Below, in pieces: positions 7,140-16,620 of a DNA stretch of 64,000 nt; the stretch's first letter is position 1; each line of letters opens with the position of its first letter. This DNA is from Halobacteria archaeon HArc-gm2. GTDB lineage: Archaea; Halobacteriota; Halobacteria; Halobacteriales; Haloarculaceae. Where the stretch lies: positions 1 through 64,000 of the forward strand of contig JAOPKE010000004.1 of assembly GCA_025517465.1 (NCBI GenBank), read 5' to 3'. A model generated the notes under the pieces. It did no database searches and was not told the DNA's origin. It was given only the letters and a program-made list of their open reading frames with translations. The translations under genes were made by a program, and so were the position numbers.

Positions 7140-8285
7140 CTACAGGTCGACGGAGCGCGACTCCGAATGGTCGACGACCTCGTCGGCGCTCACCTCGCGG
7201 CCGAGTTCGTCGGAGAGGTAGATCCCCTCCATGACGAGCATGGAGTTCAGCGCGATGTCGCCGGTGGGTATCGGGTCGACGTCGCCACGAACCGTCTCGA
7301 TCCAGTGGTCGAACTGCGTCGGGCGCTCGGACGTGTAGCCCCTCTCGCTCGCGAGCCGACCCTGGCGGGTCTCGTACTCGTCGACGTCGATTCGGGCGGT
7401 CGTCTCGTAGTCGTTCGTCGTGGTGTGGAACTCCAGCGGGTCGAGTTCGATACCGCCGGTGGACCCCACCACGGCGCCGCGCTCGTCGGACTGGTACATG
7501 TGCCAGGCGGCGCGGATCTCCAGGCGCGTGCCGTCGGCGAGGCGTGCCGCACCGGTGCCAGCGTCCTCGACGTCGAACCCGGAGTCCTCCAGCCGTTCCT
7601 CGTAGACGTCGGTGTTCGGGCCGACGAGCGACTCGTCGTAGCTGTCCCGGTAGAACTCGAAGGTCTTGCCGTTGACCCGCTCGACGTCGGGGTTGTCGAG
7701 CAGGTAGAGCATCCGACCGATCTCGTAGGTACCGATGTCGACGACCGGGCCGCCGCCGGCCGACTCCTTCGAGACGAACGCCGGCGTCCCGTAGCCGTCG
7801 ACGTACGGCCGGCCGCGGCGGCGGGAGTACACCGACCGTGCGTAGGAGATTTCGCCGAGGTTCCCCTCGTCGACGAACGTCTTCGCGCCGCGGGTCTCCG
7901 GCGCGAGCAGCGTCTCGTTCTGGACGCCGAGGTGCTTGCCAGCGGCCTCGGCGGCGTCTGCGATGGCCTTCGCGTCGGCGTAGCTCCCGGCCAGCGGCTT
8001 CTCGCAGAAGACGTGCTTGCCGGCCTCGAAGGCGGCGACGGCCATCGGCCGGTGGAGGTTGTTGTGGACACAGACGTCGACCGCGTCGACGCCCGAGTCG
8101 TCGAGCATCTCCCGGAAGTCGGTGTAGACCTGCGGGACGTCGTAGCGCTCGGCCAGCCGCTGGGCCGCGTCCTCGTCGACGTCGGCGACGGCCGCCACCG
8201 TCGCGCCCGGTACCTCCGCGTACGCCTCGCTGTGGGTCTCGCCGCGGTTGCCCGCGCCGATAACCCCGATAGTGACTTCGTCCAT
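7140..8285 (-). CDS. Gfo/Idh/MocA family oxidoreductase
   Basis: 381 aa NAD(P)-dependent dehydrogenase of the sugar/inositol/biliverdin dehydrogenase superfamily. The N-terminal Rossmann motif is GVIGAGNRGETH (residues 6-17), and CEKPLAGS near residue 94 is the diagnostic EKP motif with the catalytic Lys. A C-terminal alpha/beta domain follows. Substrate cannot be told from sequence; sugar or inositol-like polyols are likely. Transcribed divergently from engB, with about 170 bp between the two starts. Confidence 0.9.
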   Translation of the reverse strand: MDEVTIGVIGAGNRGETHSEAYAEVPGATVAAVADVDEDAAQRLAERYDVPQVYTDFREMLDDSGVDAVDVCVHNNLHRPMAVAAFEAGKHVFCEKPLAGSYADAKAIADAAEAAGKHLGVQNETLLAPETRGAKTFVDEGNLGEISYARSVYSRRRGRPYVDGYGTPAFVSKESAGGGPVVDIGTYEIGRMLYLLDNPDVERVNGKTFEFYRDSYDESLVGPNTDVYEERLEDSGFDVEDAGTGAARLADGTRLEIRAAWHMYQSDERGAVVGSTGGIELDPLEFHTTTNDYETTARIDVDEYETRQGRLASERGYTSERPTQFDHWIETVRGDVDPIPTGDIALNSMLVMEGIYLSDELGREVSADEVVDHSESRSVDL

Positions 8286-8453
8286 AGGTAGGTGCTCCCG
8301 CGCGGGCGCGAATCCGCACCCGCCATGAAACGGAGAGTACGTGAATGGATCACGATGAGCGAGTTAAAGCCACCGATGGGTACAACGGGCGCTGTTAACG
8401 CCGCCACCTTCGCGAACCACCGAGGCTTTGGGCGCTCGCCACCTCTCCCCGGT

Positions 8454-9071
8454 ATGTTCGAGACGCGACCGGACCGGGACGGCGAGGTCGTCTTCGTCGG
8501 CCGGTCGAACGTCGGCAAGTCGACGCTGATGCGCGAGGTGACCGGTCACACGTTCAACACCGGCCAGCGCCCCGGCGTCACGAAGAAGCCCAACCACTTC
8601 GACTGGACCGCCGAGGACTTCGTGATCACGGATCTGCCCGGCTTCGGGTTCATGAAAGGCGTCCCGGAAGCGGTCCGCGAGCAGATCAAGACCGACGTCG
8701 TCCAGTACGTCGAACGCTACGCCGACAACATCCTGGTGGGCGTCCTCGTCGTCGACGGCAAGGCCGTCATCGACATCATCGACCGCCACTCCGGCCCCGA
8801 CGAGGTCCCTCACGACGTCGAGATGTTCCACTTCCTCCGTGAACTGGATATTCCGACGGTCGTGGCCGTCAACAAGATGGACAAGGTCGACGACGAGGAC
8901 GAACGCCTCGACGACCTCTGTGAACGCCTCGGCCTCTACCCTCCCTGGCAGCAGTGGCAGGAGACCATCGCCCCCATCAGCGCCAAGCGCGGCAACGTCG
9001 ACCCGCTGTACGAGGCGATTCGCCACCACCTCCACGAACAGGAGCGCGACGACCTGTTCAAGTTCTTCTGA
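8454..9071 (+). CDS. engB: GTP-binding protein EngB
   Basis: 205-aa TrmE-Era-EngA-EngB class GTPase, needed in bacteria for large-subunit ribosome assembly. Motifs: G1 GRSNVGKST at residues 16-24, switch-I region [10 protein letters not shown]3 DLPG at 60-63, G4 NKMD at 140-143 and G5-like ISAKRG near 188. Start chosen at [10 protein letters not shown]; the open frame reaches about 160 bp further upstream but that stretch is not family-like. Followed by a repeated T-tract/hairpin element in a convergent gap. Confidence 0.93.
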   Translation: MFETRPDRDGEVVFVGRSNVGKSTLMREVTGHTFNTGQRPGVTKKPNHFDWTAEDFVITDLPGFGFMKGVPEAVREQIKTDVVQYVERYADNILVGVLVVDGKAVIDIIDRHSGPDEVPHDVEMFHFLRELDIPTVVAVNKMDKVDDEDERLDDLCERLGLYPPWQQWQETIAPISAKRGNVDPLYEAIRHHLHEQERDDLFKFF

Positions 9072-9073
9072 GA

Positions 9074-9153
9074 CGACCTTTTTCTGCGTCGGGTTCGCTC
9101 GCTCCGCTCGCGAACCACTCCTTGAAAAACGTCGGCGAAAAAGGCCGAGTCCT
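9074..9153 (-). terminator. Bipartite T-tract/hairpin 3' element, copy B (reverse orientation)
   Basis: Read on the minus strand this gap has CCTTTTT, a short spacer, a second T-run (GTTTTTC), then the hairpin GTTCGCGAGCGGAGCGAGCGAAC, then AGAAAAAGGTCG. This is the same order of parts as copies at 1280-1348 and 39169-39232. On the plus strand the arms also give engB a hairpin and T-tract. It sits between convergent genes (engB and the asparagine-synthetase-like gene), so it can serve both. Confidence 0.5.
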
Positions 9154-9241
9154 CACTGCGTTCGGACTCGGGGGAAACGCCGCCTTCGGCGGCGTATGCT
9201 TGCCGCGGCCGACGGACCAGCCTCGCTTCCGGTAAATCCGC
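9154..9241. terminator. Paired hairpins in a convergent gap
   Basis: Two further inverted repeats follow the T-tract element: CCGAGTCC...GGACTCGG around 9144-9172 and ACGCCGCC-TTC-GGCGGCGT around 9177-9195. Both sit between the stops of convergent genes. They are most simply transcription-termination structures for the two genes. Confidence 0.4.
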
Positions 9242-11011
9242 TCAGTCGGACTGTACTTCTGTTCGGATTTCCGCGCCGGACTTATCCGCACTCTCGATCC
9301 GCACCTCACCGTCACACCGAACCTCGGTCGTCCCCTCGAGCACGCCCAGGTCGTCGTTTTCGAGGACGTGGTCGCGCCAGACGGCCCAGGTGATGAGGTT
9401 CCAGGTGAGCGGGCCCCACGACTCGACGTGGCCCTCGTACATCGAATCCGGGACGAACGACGGGGGCTCGTACCGGTCGAAGACGTCTTCGAGACAGCCC
9501 GACTCGAAGAAGCGTTCGCGGGGGAAGACGCCGCCGCCCTTCGGTTTGTCCGTGTCGTAGGCCGGGAGGCGGCGGTCGAGCAATCGTTTGGGGACGTGTT
9601 TGGTCGTCGACCGGTGAGGGAGGAGGCTGTCGTCGGCGTAGCGTTCGCTGGCGGGAATCGACTGGGAGAGGGTGGCGACCGAGCGGGTGTTGAACGGCGC
9701 GAACAGGCTCTTGCCGTGGGCGTAGGCGAGCTGTCGCCACTGGGTGACGGTGTTGTGGGCGAAGAAACTCAGGAGGTGGCCCAGTTCGAGCTGTGCGTCC
9801 CAGGGGTCGTCGGCCAGCCCGTCGACCCGGCCGGTGACGTACTCGAACTGGCGTCGAGCGCGCTCTCTCACGGCGTCCTCGCCCACGAAATCGGCGACCA
9901 CCGCCGGGTCGGTGAAGAAGGCGAACTGCTGGGCGAACGACCGCGGGTGAGCGGGCCGGCGTCGCGCCCGCTCGGCCTGGCGGGCGAAGGTCACGGCGTA
10001 CTCGCCGAGCGACCCGGGTAGCGAGGTGAGGGCCGTGGCGACGGGCCGGGGGACCAGGTCGTCGAAGCGCGCCGCCGCCCGGAACCCCTTGGCGCCGGTG
10101 AGGCCGAACAGCGCGTCGGCGCCCTCGCCGTTGACGTAGCGCCGGCCGTCGTCGGTTCCGAAGACGGCGTCCATCGCGGCCGTCGCACTGTAGTGGGAGG
10201 GAAAGCCCAGCCGCTCCATGCTCGTCACGAGCTGGTCGAGGTAGTCGGCCTCCCGGAGCGGGACGGCCCGGGCGTCGACGTCCAGCAACGCGACGGCCTC
10301 GCTGGCGTACTGGCACTCGAAGGCGAGTTCGGGCGCGTCCGACTCGATCACGACCGCTGGGGCGTCGTCGAGGTAGGTGCCGGCCAGCGTCGAGTCGACG
10401 CCGCCCGAGAGCATGTTGGTGACGGCGGACGGCCCGTCGCTCCCCTTGCCGAGGACGGCGTCGAGCGTCTCGCCGAGTGCCGCCGGCCGGTCCGCGCCGA
10501 CGTCGCGGTCGCCGGCGAGCGTACCGACGCGAGCCTGTTTTCGCCCGCCGCTGGCCAGGTCCCAGTGGACCCAGGTGCCGTGTTCGAGCGCCCGGATCTC
10601 GTCGAGGTAGGTCGTCGGCGCGACCGGCGCGCGGAACAGCAGGTGGTCTGCGACGGCTGTCTCGGCGACGGTCCGGTCGGCGGCAGGCACCTGCGAGATG
10701 GCGTTGCGGTACTGGTCGGTCAGGACCAGCGTCCCGTCGCCGGCTCGACAGTGGTAGCAGTTCCGGTTGGAGACGACGCTCCGGTAGGCGTCGACGGCCG
10801 CGGGGCCGGCCTCGTCCATCGCGACGTGGACGACGACGGCGTCCTCGGCGACGTCGTCGATAGACTCGCGGACGGCCGCGACCGACGGCGCGTCGTCGAC
10901 GAGCGACACGAGCCGGTCCGGGTCGACGCCGGAGACGACCCACAGGTCGGAGCCGCGTTCGAGTACCTCGACCCGCGGGTCCGCGAAGAGCAGTCGGACA
11001 ACCCGTGCCAT
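9242..11011 (-). CDS. Asparagine-synthetase-like protein lacking the glutaminase Cys
   Basis: 589 aa. The ATP-pyrophosphatase signature LSGGVDST is at residues 201-208, and the C-terminal two-thirds follow the asparagine-synthetase fold. The N-terminal ~170 residues resemble a degraded class II glutaminase domain (GDGTLVLTDQYRN, EIRALEHGTWVHW), but the protein starts MARVVRLLFADP. The obligatory Cys2 of AsnB is therefore absent. It may use free ammonia or amidate or adenylate another substrate, as beta-lactam-synthetase relatives do. It is convergent with engB; aIF1 lies upstream on the same strand. Confidence 0.85.
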   Translation of the reverse strand: MARVVRLLFADPRVEVLERGSDLWVVSGVDPDRLVSLVDDAPSVAAVRESIDDVAEDAVVVHVAMDEAGPAAVDAYRSVVSNRNCYHCRAGDGTLVLTDQYRNAISQVPAADRTVAETAVADHLLFRAPVAPTTYLDEIRALEHGTWVHWDLASGGRKQARVGTLAGDRDVGADRPAALGETLDAVLGKGSDGPSAVTNMLSGGVDSTLAGTYLDDAPAVVIESDAPELAFECQYASEAVALLDVDARAVPLREADYLDQLVTSMERLGFPSHYSATAAMDAVFGTDDGRRYVNGEGADALFGLTGAKGFRAAARFDDLVPRPVATALTSLPGSLGEYAVTFARQAERARRRPAHPRSFAQQFAFFTDPAVVADFVGEDAVRERARRQFEYVTGRVDGLADDPWDAQLELGHLLSFFAHNTVTQWRQLAYAHGKSLFAPFNTRSVATLSQSIPASERYADDSLLPHRSTTKHVPKRLLDRRLPAYDTDKPKGGGVFPRERFFESGCLEDVFDRYEPPSFVPDSMYEGHVESWGPLTWNLITWAVWRDHVLENDDLGVLEGTTEVRCDGEVRIESADKSGAEIRTEVQSD

Positions 11012-11179
11012 ACGGTCGGTCCGGCCGACGGGGTCAATACTATCCAGCTGCTAACTGCGGGACGACGGGGTAGTTCCTGGGGCGGACGCGGCTGCCGCTG
11101 GTTCGTGGGTCAGTTGCGGGTGACGACGCGTCGCTCGACGCGCGAGAAACTGCCAGCCAGAAAAGCCGCTCGGGGAAGG

Positions 11180-11497
<318 letters not shown>

Positions 11498-11507
11498 CTA
11501 TTAAACA
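11498..11507 (-). promoter_or_regulatory. TATA box of aIF1
   Basis: On the minus strand GTTTAATAGG lies about 29 nt before the aIF1 ATG (11473), matching leaderless haloarchaeal promoters. The surrounding 11490-11515 stretch is A/T-rich against a G/C-rich background. Confidence 0.5.
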
Positions 11508-11638
11508 CTTACTGGTGTTGCCCGCCGCGCGCCCTATTTCGGGGCCTGTGGCGGGCGTCGGTCCATCGAACGAGCGAGTTTACGACGGCGGTCCGCCGGT
11601 AGGTCGTCGGTACGCTCCACCGGGGTCGGCAGGAGCGG

Positions 11639-13846
11639 TCACCTGACGAGCTCGTTCACCAGGCGCACCGCCTCGTCGGCGTCGGCCTCGCTCACGTCGC
11701 CCCGGTACCGGGCCCGTTCACGGATGGCCGCGACGCGCCGGGCCCGCGGGTCGGCGTCGATGGCGTCGACGTACTCGCGGACGGTCTCGTCGTCCCATCG
11801 GGGGCGGTAGTGGTGCTCGCCGAGGTAGTACTGGAGCCGCTGGAACGCCCGTTCGACGTCGGTCGCGGGGTCGGAACGGGGCTGGTAGCGGAGCCAGAGG
11901 GCGCGATAGGCCCGCTCGGGAACGCCGCTGCGGCGAACCCCGACGGCGGCGCCCAGGGCAGCGACGAGGACGAGCGCGAACTGCTGGCGGGTAGGCATCC
12001 GCGGGAGGGGGCCGTCGTCGCCCGTGCCTGCACCCGTCCCGGTCGCGTTCACCCCCGTCGCGTTCACGCCGTCGAGGTCCTGCGTGATGATCCCCGCCGG
12101 GAGCGTCGGCGACTCGATCGTATCGCTGTCGGCGTCCGCCGAGACGTTCGAGGACCCCTCGGCTGCCGTCGTCAGCGGTTCGGGCGTCTGGGTGTCCGTA
12201 GGCGTCCACTCCTCGGTGCCGCCCGTGTCGGTCGTGTCGACGGCCGTCACCTCGTTTTCGCGGGCCTGCTGGACGGTCCGTTCACGGACCGCCTCGCGGG
12301 GGCCACCCGGCGTCGGGTCGAACGTCACCCAGCCGTACCTCGGGAAGTACACCTCGACCCAGGCGTGGGCGTTGAGCCCGCGGACCACCCGGCGGTCCTC
12401 GTCGACGCGCTCGCCGGCCGTGTAGCCGGTGACGAACCGGGCGGGGACGTCCTGGCTCCGCAGCATCGTCACCATCGTCGTCGCGTAGTAGGTGCAGTAG
12501 CCGGCGTCCATCTCGAAGAGGAACGCGTCGGCGACGTCACCGCGCGGCCGGTCGACGTTCAGCGAGTAGTTCCTGTTGTTCTGGAGCCACTGCTCGACGA
12601 CGCGGGCCCGCTGGTAGGGCGTTTCGGCGTCGGCAGTCAGCCGCGCGGCCCGGTCACCGACGCGCTCGGGCGTGCTGTCGGGTAGCTGCGTGTACCGTGA
12701 CTGGATGGCGCCGGGGTAGTTCGTCCCGGCCTGGTCGAGTTGCCGGGGCGAGGCGTCGGACACCTCGCTGCGGACCCGGTAGCTGTCGCCTTCTTCGAGC
12801 GTCTCGCCGGGGACGACGCTGCCGTCGTTCCGCACGCTCGCGCCCGGAAGCCCGGCGACCCGGACCGGCTTCCAGGCGGCCGGTGCGACGTTACTGCGCG
12901 TCTCGACGCGGAACGTCTGGTCGACGGTCCGCGACGGGCCGGGCGGCGAGTCGAGTCGGCCGTGGCGGTACTCGCTGGTCCCGCCGGTCCGGACCCAGCC
13001 GTCACCGGTGTAGCGGTCGTAGCTCCCGACGCGCCAGTAGTCGCCCTCGTCGCTGCTCACGGTGAAGCGGACCTGCGGCGAGAGGCTGATGGCGCCCTGG
13101 ACCGCCAGGTCCTCCTCGGCGTCCATCAGGTTGGCCTCGACCGTCGCGGCACGGTCGAGTCCCGGCGCCAGCGGACCCGCCGCGCCCGCGGTGGCCGGGA
13201 CGACGGAGATGGCCGAGGGGACGACGATCATCACCGCAGCGACCACGAGCACCGTCTCCGCTCGCGCGATGGGTTCGTCGCGGCGCTCGAAGTCGCCCAG
13301 CCCCAGCGCGGCCGCGCCGGCGACGACGCCGGTCAGCGTCGTCACCACGTCAGCGTCGCCGGTCAGCACGAAGAACGTGAGCGTCCCGCCCGCGACGGCG
13401 ACCGCGGGGGTGTACCACCGACGGAGCGCGAAGTACCAGGTCAAAAACACCGGCCCGGGCGTCACGCCCAGCACCCACGCGCGGACGTTCGAGATGCGCA
13501 AGAGCGACCGGCCGCCGAGCAGCGAGAGGGCGTCGGCGACCAGCGCGATCCACGGTGGATTTCCGGTGATCTGGGTCAGGTACCAGCCGAGTCCGAGCGC
13601 GAGCAGGACGACGGCGACGACGACGGCCGTCCACGCCGGCAGCACGCGCGCCAGGGCCGTCGCCGCGACCAGCGAGACGGCGACGATGGCGAGGAACGCG
13701 AGCGGGAGGCCGACGACGTCGATGAAGTGGTACATCACCTGCAGCGCGGCCCCGAGCGTGACGAGGACGGCGAACAGCGCCGTCGCTCGCGGCCAGTCGA
13801 CCGCCGCGACCGCCCGGTTCTCGCGGACGCGCTCGACGAGCGTCAC
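11639..13846 (-). CDS. TgpA-like transmembrane transglutaminase
   Basis: 735 aa. About six to seven N-terminal membrane helices (residues 20-235) are followed by an extracytoplasmic domain with a transglutaminase-like triad: Cys in DAGYCTYYATTMVTML, His in LNAHAWVEVYFP, and Asp in GWVTFDPTPGG. A Thr/Glu-rich linker, another helix near residue 625 and a cytoplasmic DUF4129-like tail (AFQRLQYYLGEHHYRP) complete the family layout. GTG start overlaps the DUF58 stop. It is the third gene of a MoxR-DUF58-transglutaminase operon, thought to act on cell-surface or secreted proteins. Confidence 0.92.
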   Translation of the reverse strand: MTLVERVRENRAVAAVDWPRATALFAVLVTLGAALQVMYHFIDVVGLPLAFLAIVAVSLVAATALARVLPAWTAVVVAVVLLALGLGWYLTQITGNPPWIALVADALSLLGGRSLLRISNVRAWVLGVTPGPVFLTWYFALRRWYTPAVAVAGGTLTFFVLTGDADVVTTLTGVVAGAAALGLGDFERRDEPIARAETVLVVAAVMIVVPSAISVVPATAGAAGPLAPGLDRAATVEANLMDAEEDLAVQGAISLSPQVRFTVSSDEGDYWRVGSYDRYTGDGWVRTGGTSEYRHGRLDSPPGPSRTVDQTFRVETRSNVAPAAWKPVRVAGLPGASVRNDGSVVPGETLEEGDSYRVRSEVSDASPRQLDQAGTNYPGAIQSRYTQLPDSTPERVGDRAARLTADAETPYQRARVVEQWLQNNRNYSLNVDRPRGDVADAFLFEMDAGYCTYYATTMVTMLRSQDVPARFVTGYTAGERVDEDRRVVRGLNAHAWVEVYFPRYGWVTFDPTPGGPREAVRERTVQQARENEVTAVDTTDTGGTEEWTPTDTQTPEPLTTAAEGSSNVSADADSDTIESPTLPAGIITQDLDGVNATGVNATGTGAGTGDDGPLPRMPTRQQFALVLVAALGAAVGVRRSGVPERAYRALWLRYQPRSDPATDVERAFQRLQYYLGEHHYRPRWDDETVREYVDAIDADPRARRVAAIRERARYRGDVSEADADEAVRLVNELVR

Positions 13847-14832
13847 GGTGTCACCTCCGTCCTGACCGGGTTCTCCCGCGTCGTGGTCAGGTCTTCGAGC
13901 GCGTAAATCTGCTCGTCGACGGCGACGGACACGCCCGACCCGTCCGCGCGGATCCGGACGTCGGCGCGATCCCAGGCGTGGTCCGGGACGGACCCGCTCC
14001 CGGTGCGCGCGAGCAGTTCCAGCGCGTGTCGCTTGTGGGTCTCACCGTGGCCCTCCGGGAGCGAGCCGCCGGGTACCGTGAGGTCGACGGTGAGACCGAC
14101 CGAGACGGCCGCGACGAACAGCGTCGCCGCGGCGGTGGCCATGTCGTCGGCGTACCGGGAGTCGGCCGACGCGGCGATGCTGACGGCCTCCTCGTCCGCC
14201 GGGTCGGTGAACTCCGTGACCAGCAGGTCGTCGTGCTTGGCGCTGGACTTCCAGTGGACGTCCCGCAGCGAGTCGCCGGGGACGTACTCGCGCAGGCGGT
14301 CGAACTCGGTGCGTTCGTCGCTCTCCGGGCCGAGCGTCCGGAGGAAGGAACCGGGGTCGCCGACGGCGTACACGCGCGGGTACACCAGCACCGACGTCGT
14401 CTCGTTGATCCGGTGGGTCGTCTCGACCAGCCCGAGGACGTCGCGGACCTGGACGACGGTCCGCCCCAGGCGATGGACCCCGCGCTGGTCGAAGGTCACC
14501 TCGTACTCGACGGTCGCCGGGAGCGTCCGGTCGAACGTGGCCGACCCGGAGAGCCCCTCGCCGATGCAGTCGGTGATCGTGGCGACGGCGCCGCCGTCGA
14601 CGGTGAGTTCGACGGTCCTGGTCTCGCCGGGGAACCCGGGGGCCGGCTCGGCCCGTTCGACGGTCGGCATCCCCGCCCGGTGGACGGTGACGGCGCCGGC
14701 GACGACGGCGGCCAGCACCGGCGCCGCGATGGCGTTGAGCGCGCGGGCCCGGTCAGGGTCGCCCGCCCACGCGAAGAAGAAGGCGACGACGACGACGGCG
14801 AGTGCGGCGTACCCGCGGCGCGTCGGTCTCAT
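13843..14832 (-). CDS. DUF58 domain protein
   Basis: 329 aa. Two N-terminal membrane helices (about residues 8-48) precede a beta-rich segment and the vWA-related DUF58 core, whose hallmark is LREYVPGDSLRDVHWKSSAK. Partner of MoxR AAA+ ATPases. Start and stop overlap both neighbours by 4 nt, so the three genes are surely one transcript. DUF58 proteins are proposed to be chaperone substrates or adaptors for MoxR. Confidence 0.92.
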   Translation of the reverse strand: MRPTRRGYAALAVVVVAFFFAWAGDPDRARALNAIAAPVLAAVVAGAVTVHRAGMPTVERAEPAPGFPGETRTVELTVDGGAVATITDCIGEGLSGSATFDRTLPATVEYEVTFDQRGVHRLGRTVVQVRDVLGLVETTHRINETTSVLVYPRVYAVGDPGSFLRTLGPESDERTEFDRLREYVPGDSLRDVHWKSSAKHDDLLVTEFTDPADEEAVSIAASADSRYADDMATAAATLFVAAVSVGLTVDLTVPGGSLPEGHGETHKRHALELLARTGSGSVPDHAWDRADVRIRADGSGVSVAVDEQIYALEDLTTTRENPVRTEVTP

Positions 14833-15788
14833 TCGACCGGAACCGAATCGAGCGCCGCGCGAACGACGTCACGGCCCGTCTGCTCCGCGCTGTCCGGCCG
14901 GACCCGGTGGGCCAGCACCGACGCCGCCTCCGTGCGGAGGTCGTCGGGGACGACGTAGTCCCGACCGTCGAGCAGCGCCCGCCCCTGCGAGGCCCGGAGC
15001 AACGCGAGCGACCCCCGGGGACTGACGCCCAGCTGGGCGTGCTCGCGCGTGTAGCGGGCGAGCCTGGTGGCGTAGTCGCGCAGGGGCTGTTCGACGTCGA
15101 AGTCGGCGACGGTGTCGCGGGCGCGCTGGAACTCCTCGAGCGTGGTCACCGACGTCAGGTCCTCGATGGGGTGACGGCCGACGACGCGGCCGAGCATCTC
15201 CGCCTCCTCGACCTGGTCGGGGTAGCCCAGATGGATCTTCTTGGTGAAGCGGTCGAGTTCCGCCATCGGCAGGTCGTAGGTCCGGTTCTGCTCGACCGTG
15301 TTCTGCGTGGCGATGACGGTGAACGGCTTCGGTACCGTCCGGGTCGTCCCGTCGACGGTGACCTGCCCCTCCTCCATCGCTTCGAGCAGCGCCGACTGGG
15401 TCTTCGGCGGCGCACGGTTGATCTCGTCGCCCAGGACGACGTTGCCGAAGATGGGCCCGGGCTGGAACTCGAAGGTCTCGGACTGCTGGTTGTAGACGTT
15501 GACGCCCGTGACGTCCGTCGGGAGCAGGTCGGGGGTGAACTGGACGCGCTTGAACGTCCCCTCGAAGGAGGCGGCGATGGCCCGGGCGAGCATCGTCTTC
15601 CCGACGCCGGGGACGTCCTCCAGCAGGACGTGGCCCCGACCGAGCATCGCCGTGAGGACGTGCTCGATCTCCGCGTGGTGGCCGACGATGACCTCCTCGA
15701 CGTTCTCGATTACCTGCGTCACGACGCGGTTGGCTTCGCGGAGGGCCGGCTCCGTCTGCCGGCCCTGAGAGGTGTCCGTGTCTGTCAT
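14829..15788 (-). CDS. MoxR-family AAA+ ATPase
   Basis: 319 aa. Walker A is in LEDVPGVGKTMLAR, Walker B in VVLGDEINRAPPKTQSAL, sensor 1 is VIATQN, and a C-terminal lid domain contains SPRGSLALLRASQGRALL. First gene of the operon with DUF58 and transglutaminase. MoxR ATPases act as chaperones that activate metal-dependent or vWA-domain proteins. I chose the ATG at 15788; another ATG lies three codons upstream (15797). Confidence 0.94.
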   Translation of the reverse strand: MTDTDTSQGRQTEPALREANRVVTQVIENVEEVIVGHHAEIEHVLTAMLGRGHVLLEDVPGVGKTMLARAIAASFEGTFKRVQFTPDLLPTDVTGVNVYNQQSETFEFQPGPIFGNVVLGDEINRAPPKTQSALLEAMEEGQVTVDGTTRTVPKPFTVIATQNTVEQNRTYDLPMAELDRFTKKIHLGYPDQVEEAEMLGRVVGRHPIEDLTSVTTLEEFQRARDTVADFDVEQPLRDYATRLARYTREHAQLGVSPRGSLALLRASQGRALLDGRDYVVPDDLRTEAASVLAHRVRPDSAEQTGRDVVRAALDSVPVE

Positions 15789-15941
15789 GGTTGCCATCGG
15801 GCGGGACGCGCCCGGGCCGTGCCACCGTCGGTTCCCTGGCACCACCCGTCTCGGCCTGCGCGTACGACCAAACGTGGGGGGTCCTAGGGCGTGCGTGCAT
15901 GTAACTCTGCTGGGTGCTACCGCCACCCACGGTCGTGTGCG

Positions 15942-15970
15942 GACGTCACACGAGCGCTACGTGTGATGTC
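15942..15970. terminator. Perfect-arm palindrome between convergent-side ends
   Basis: GACGTCACACG, a 7-nt loop, then CGTGTGATGTC: 11-bp arms with one mismatch. It starts 11 bases beyond the stop of the zinc-ribbon gene (transcribed leftwards) and about 150 bases before the moxR start. Best read as that gene's terminator; an operator for moxR is the alternative. Confidence 0.45.
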
Positions 15971-15980
15971 GCCGAACGAG

Positions 15981-16322
15981 TCACCACTCCTTGCACGCCT
16001 CGCAGACGAAACCGGGGTCGTCCCGCCATCGGCGCTCGGCGGACTCCCCACACGCCGCACAGGCGGCACCACCCGGCGTCCAGTCGTAGGTCGCGACCGC
16101 CGGGTCGGTGGGCTGTTCGGTCGCTTCGTCGTCTACCGCAGGAACCGCCTCGTCGTCGCTCTCGGTAGCATCGCTCTCGCCGTCCGGACTATCCGCGCCG
16201 TCAACACTCTCCACGGCATCGGGCGCTGAGACGTCCGAAGTTGCCGTCTCGCGGTCGTCGTCCGGTTCCGCCTCCTGGTCGTCGGCGTCGAGAAAGTCCT
16301 CCAGCGAGGCGTCGTCGGGCAT
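15981..16322 (-). CDS. Acidic protein with C-terminal zinc ribbon
   Basis: 113 aa. The first ~75 residues are a low-complexity Asp/Glu/Ser tract, probably disordered. The last 35 contain CAACGE and CEACKEW, two CxxC knuckles about 20 residues apart. The layout matches a common haloarchaeal small zinc-ribbon family of unknown role. Start at the ATG complement 16320-16322 because LEDFLDADDQEAE is the usual N-terminus; upstream in-frame codons belong to the antisense of the next gene. Confidence 0.75.
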   Translation of the reverse strand: MPDDASLEDFLDADDQEAEPDDDRETATSDVSAPDAVESVDGADSPDGESDATESDDEAVPAVDDEATEQPTDPAVATYDWTPGGAACAACGESAERRWRDDPGFVCEACKEW

Positions 16323-16398
16323 GGTCACTGGTCGACGCTCGTTCCCCTTCAGGATAGCGACCGAGAAAGCCAAGTGCCCGTCTTCCGAACCCCCGACT

Positions 16399-16620
16399 AT
16401 GCAATCACTGCTCACGGACCTGATCGACAGCATCCTGGCGATGCCGGACGCGTTCGCGGAAGTCGCCATGCACGACCCGCTCTCGGCCGTGCTCATGGCC
16501 GTCGGGTCGGTCCTGTTCCTCGCCACGTTCGGCGTCTTCGGCTACCTGGCGCTGGGTGCGGCCGTCGACGCGGTCGTTCCCGACGTCAGCGCTGGCGGGC
16601 CGCCGCAAGCAGGTCGATAG
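16399..16620 (+). CDS. Small one-helix membrane protein
   Basis: 73 aa, starting MQSLLTDLIDSILAMPDAF, with one clear transmembrane helix (about residues 31-54, AVLMAVGSVLFLATFGVFGY) and a short Gly/Pro-rich tail. Divergent from the zinc-ribbon gene with 76 bp between starts. Its last 35 bases overlap the end of the oppositely oriented F420-dependent oxidoreductase gene, an uncommon convergent overlap. Function unknown. Confidence 0.65.
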   Translation: MQSLLTDLIDSILAMPDAFAEVAMHDPLSAVLMAVGSVLFLATFGVFGYLALGAAVDAVVPDVSAGGPPQAGR

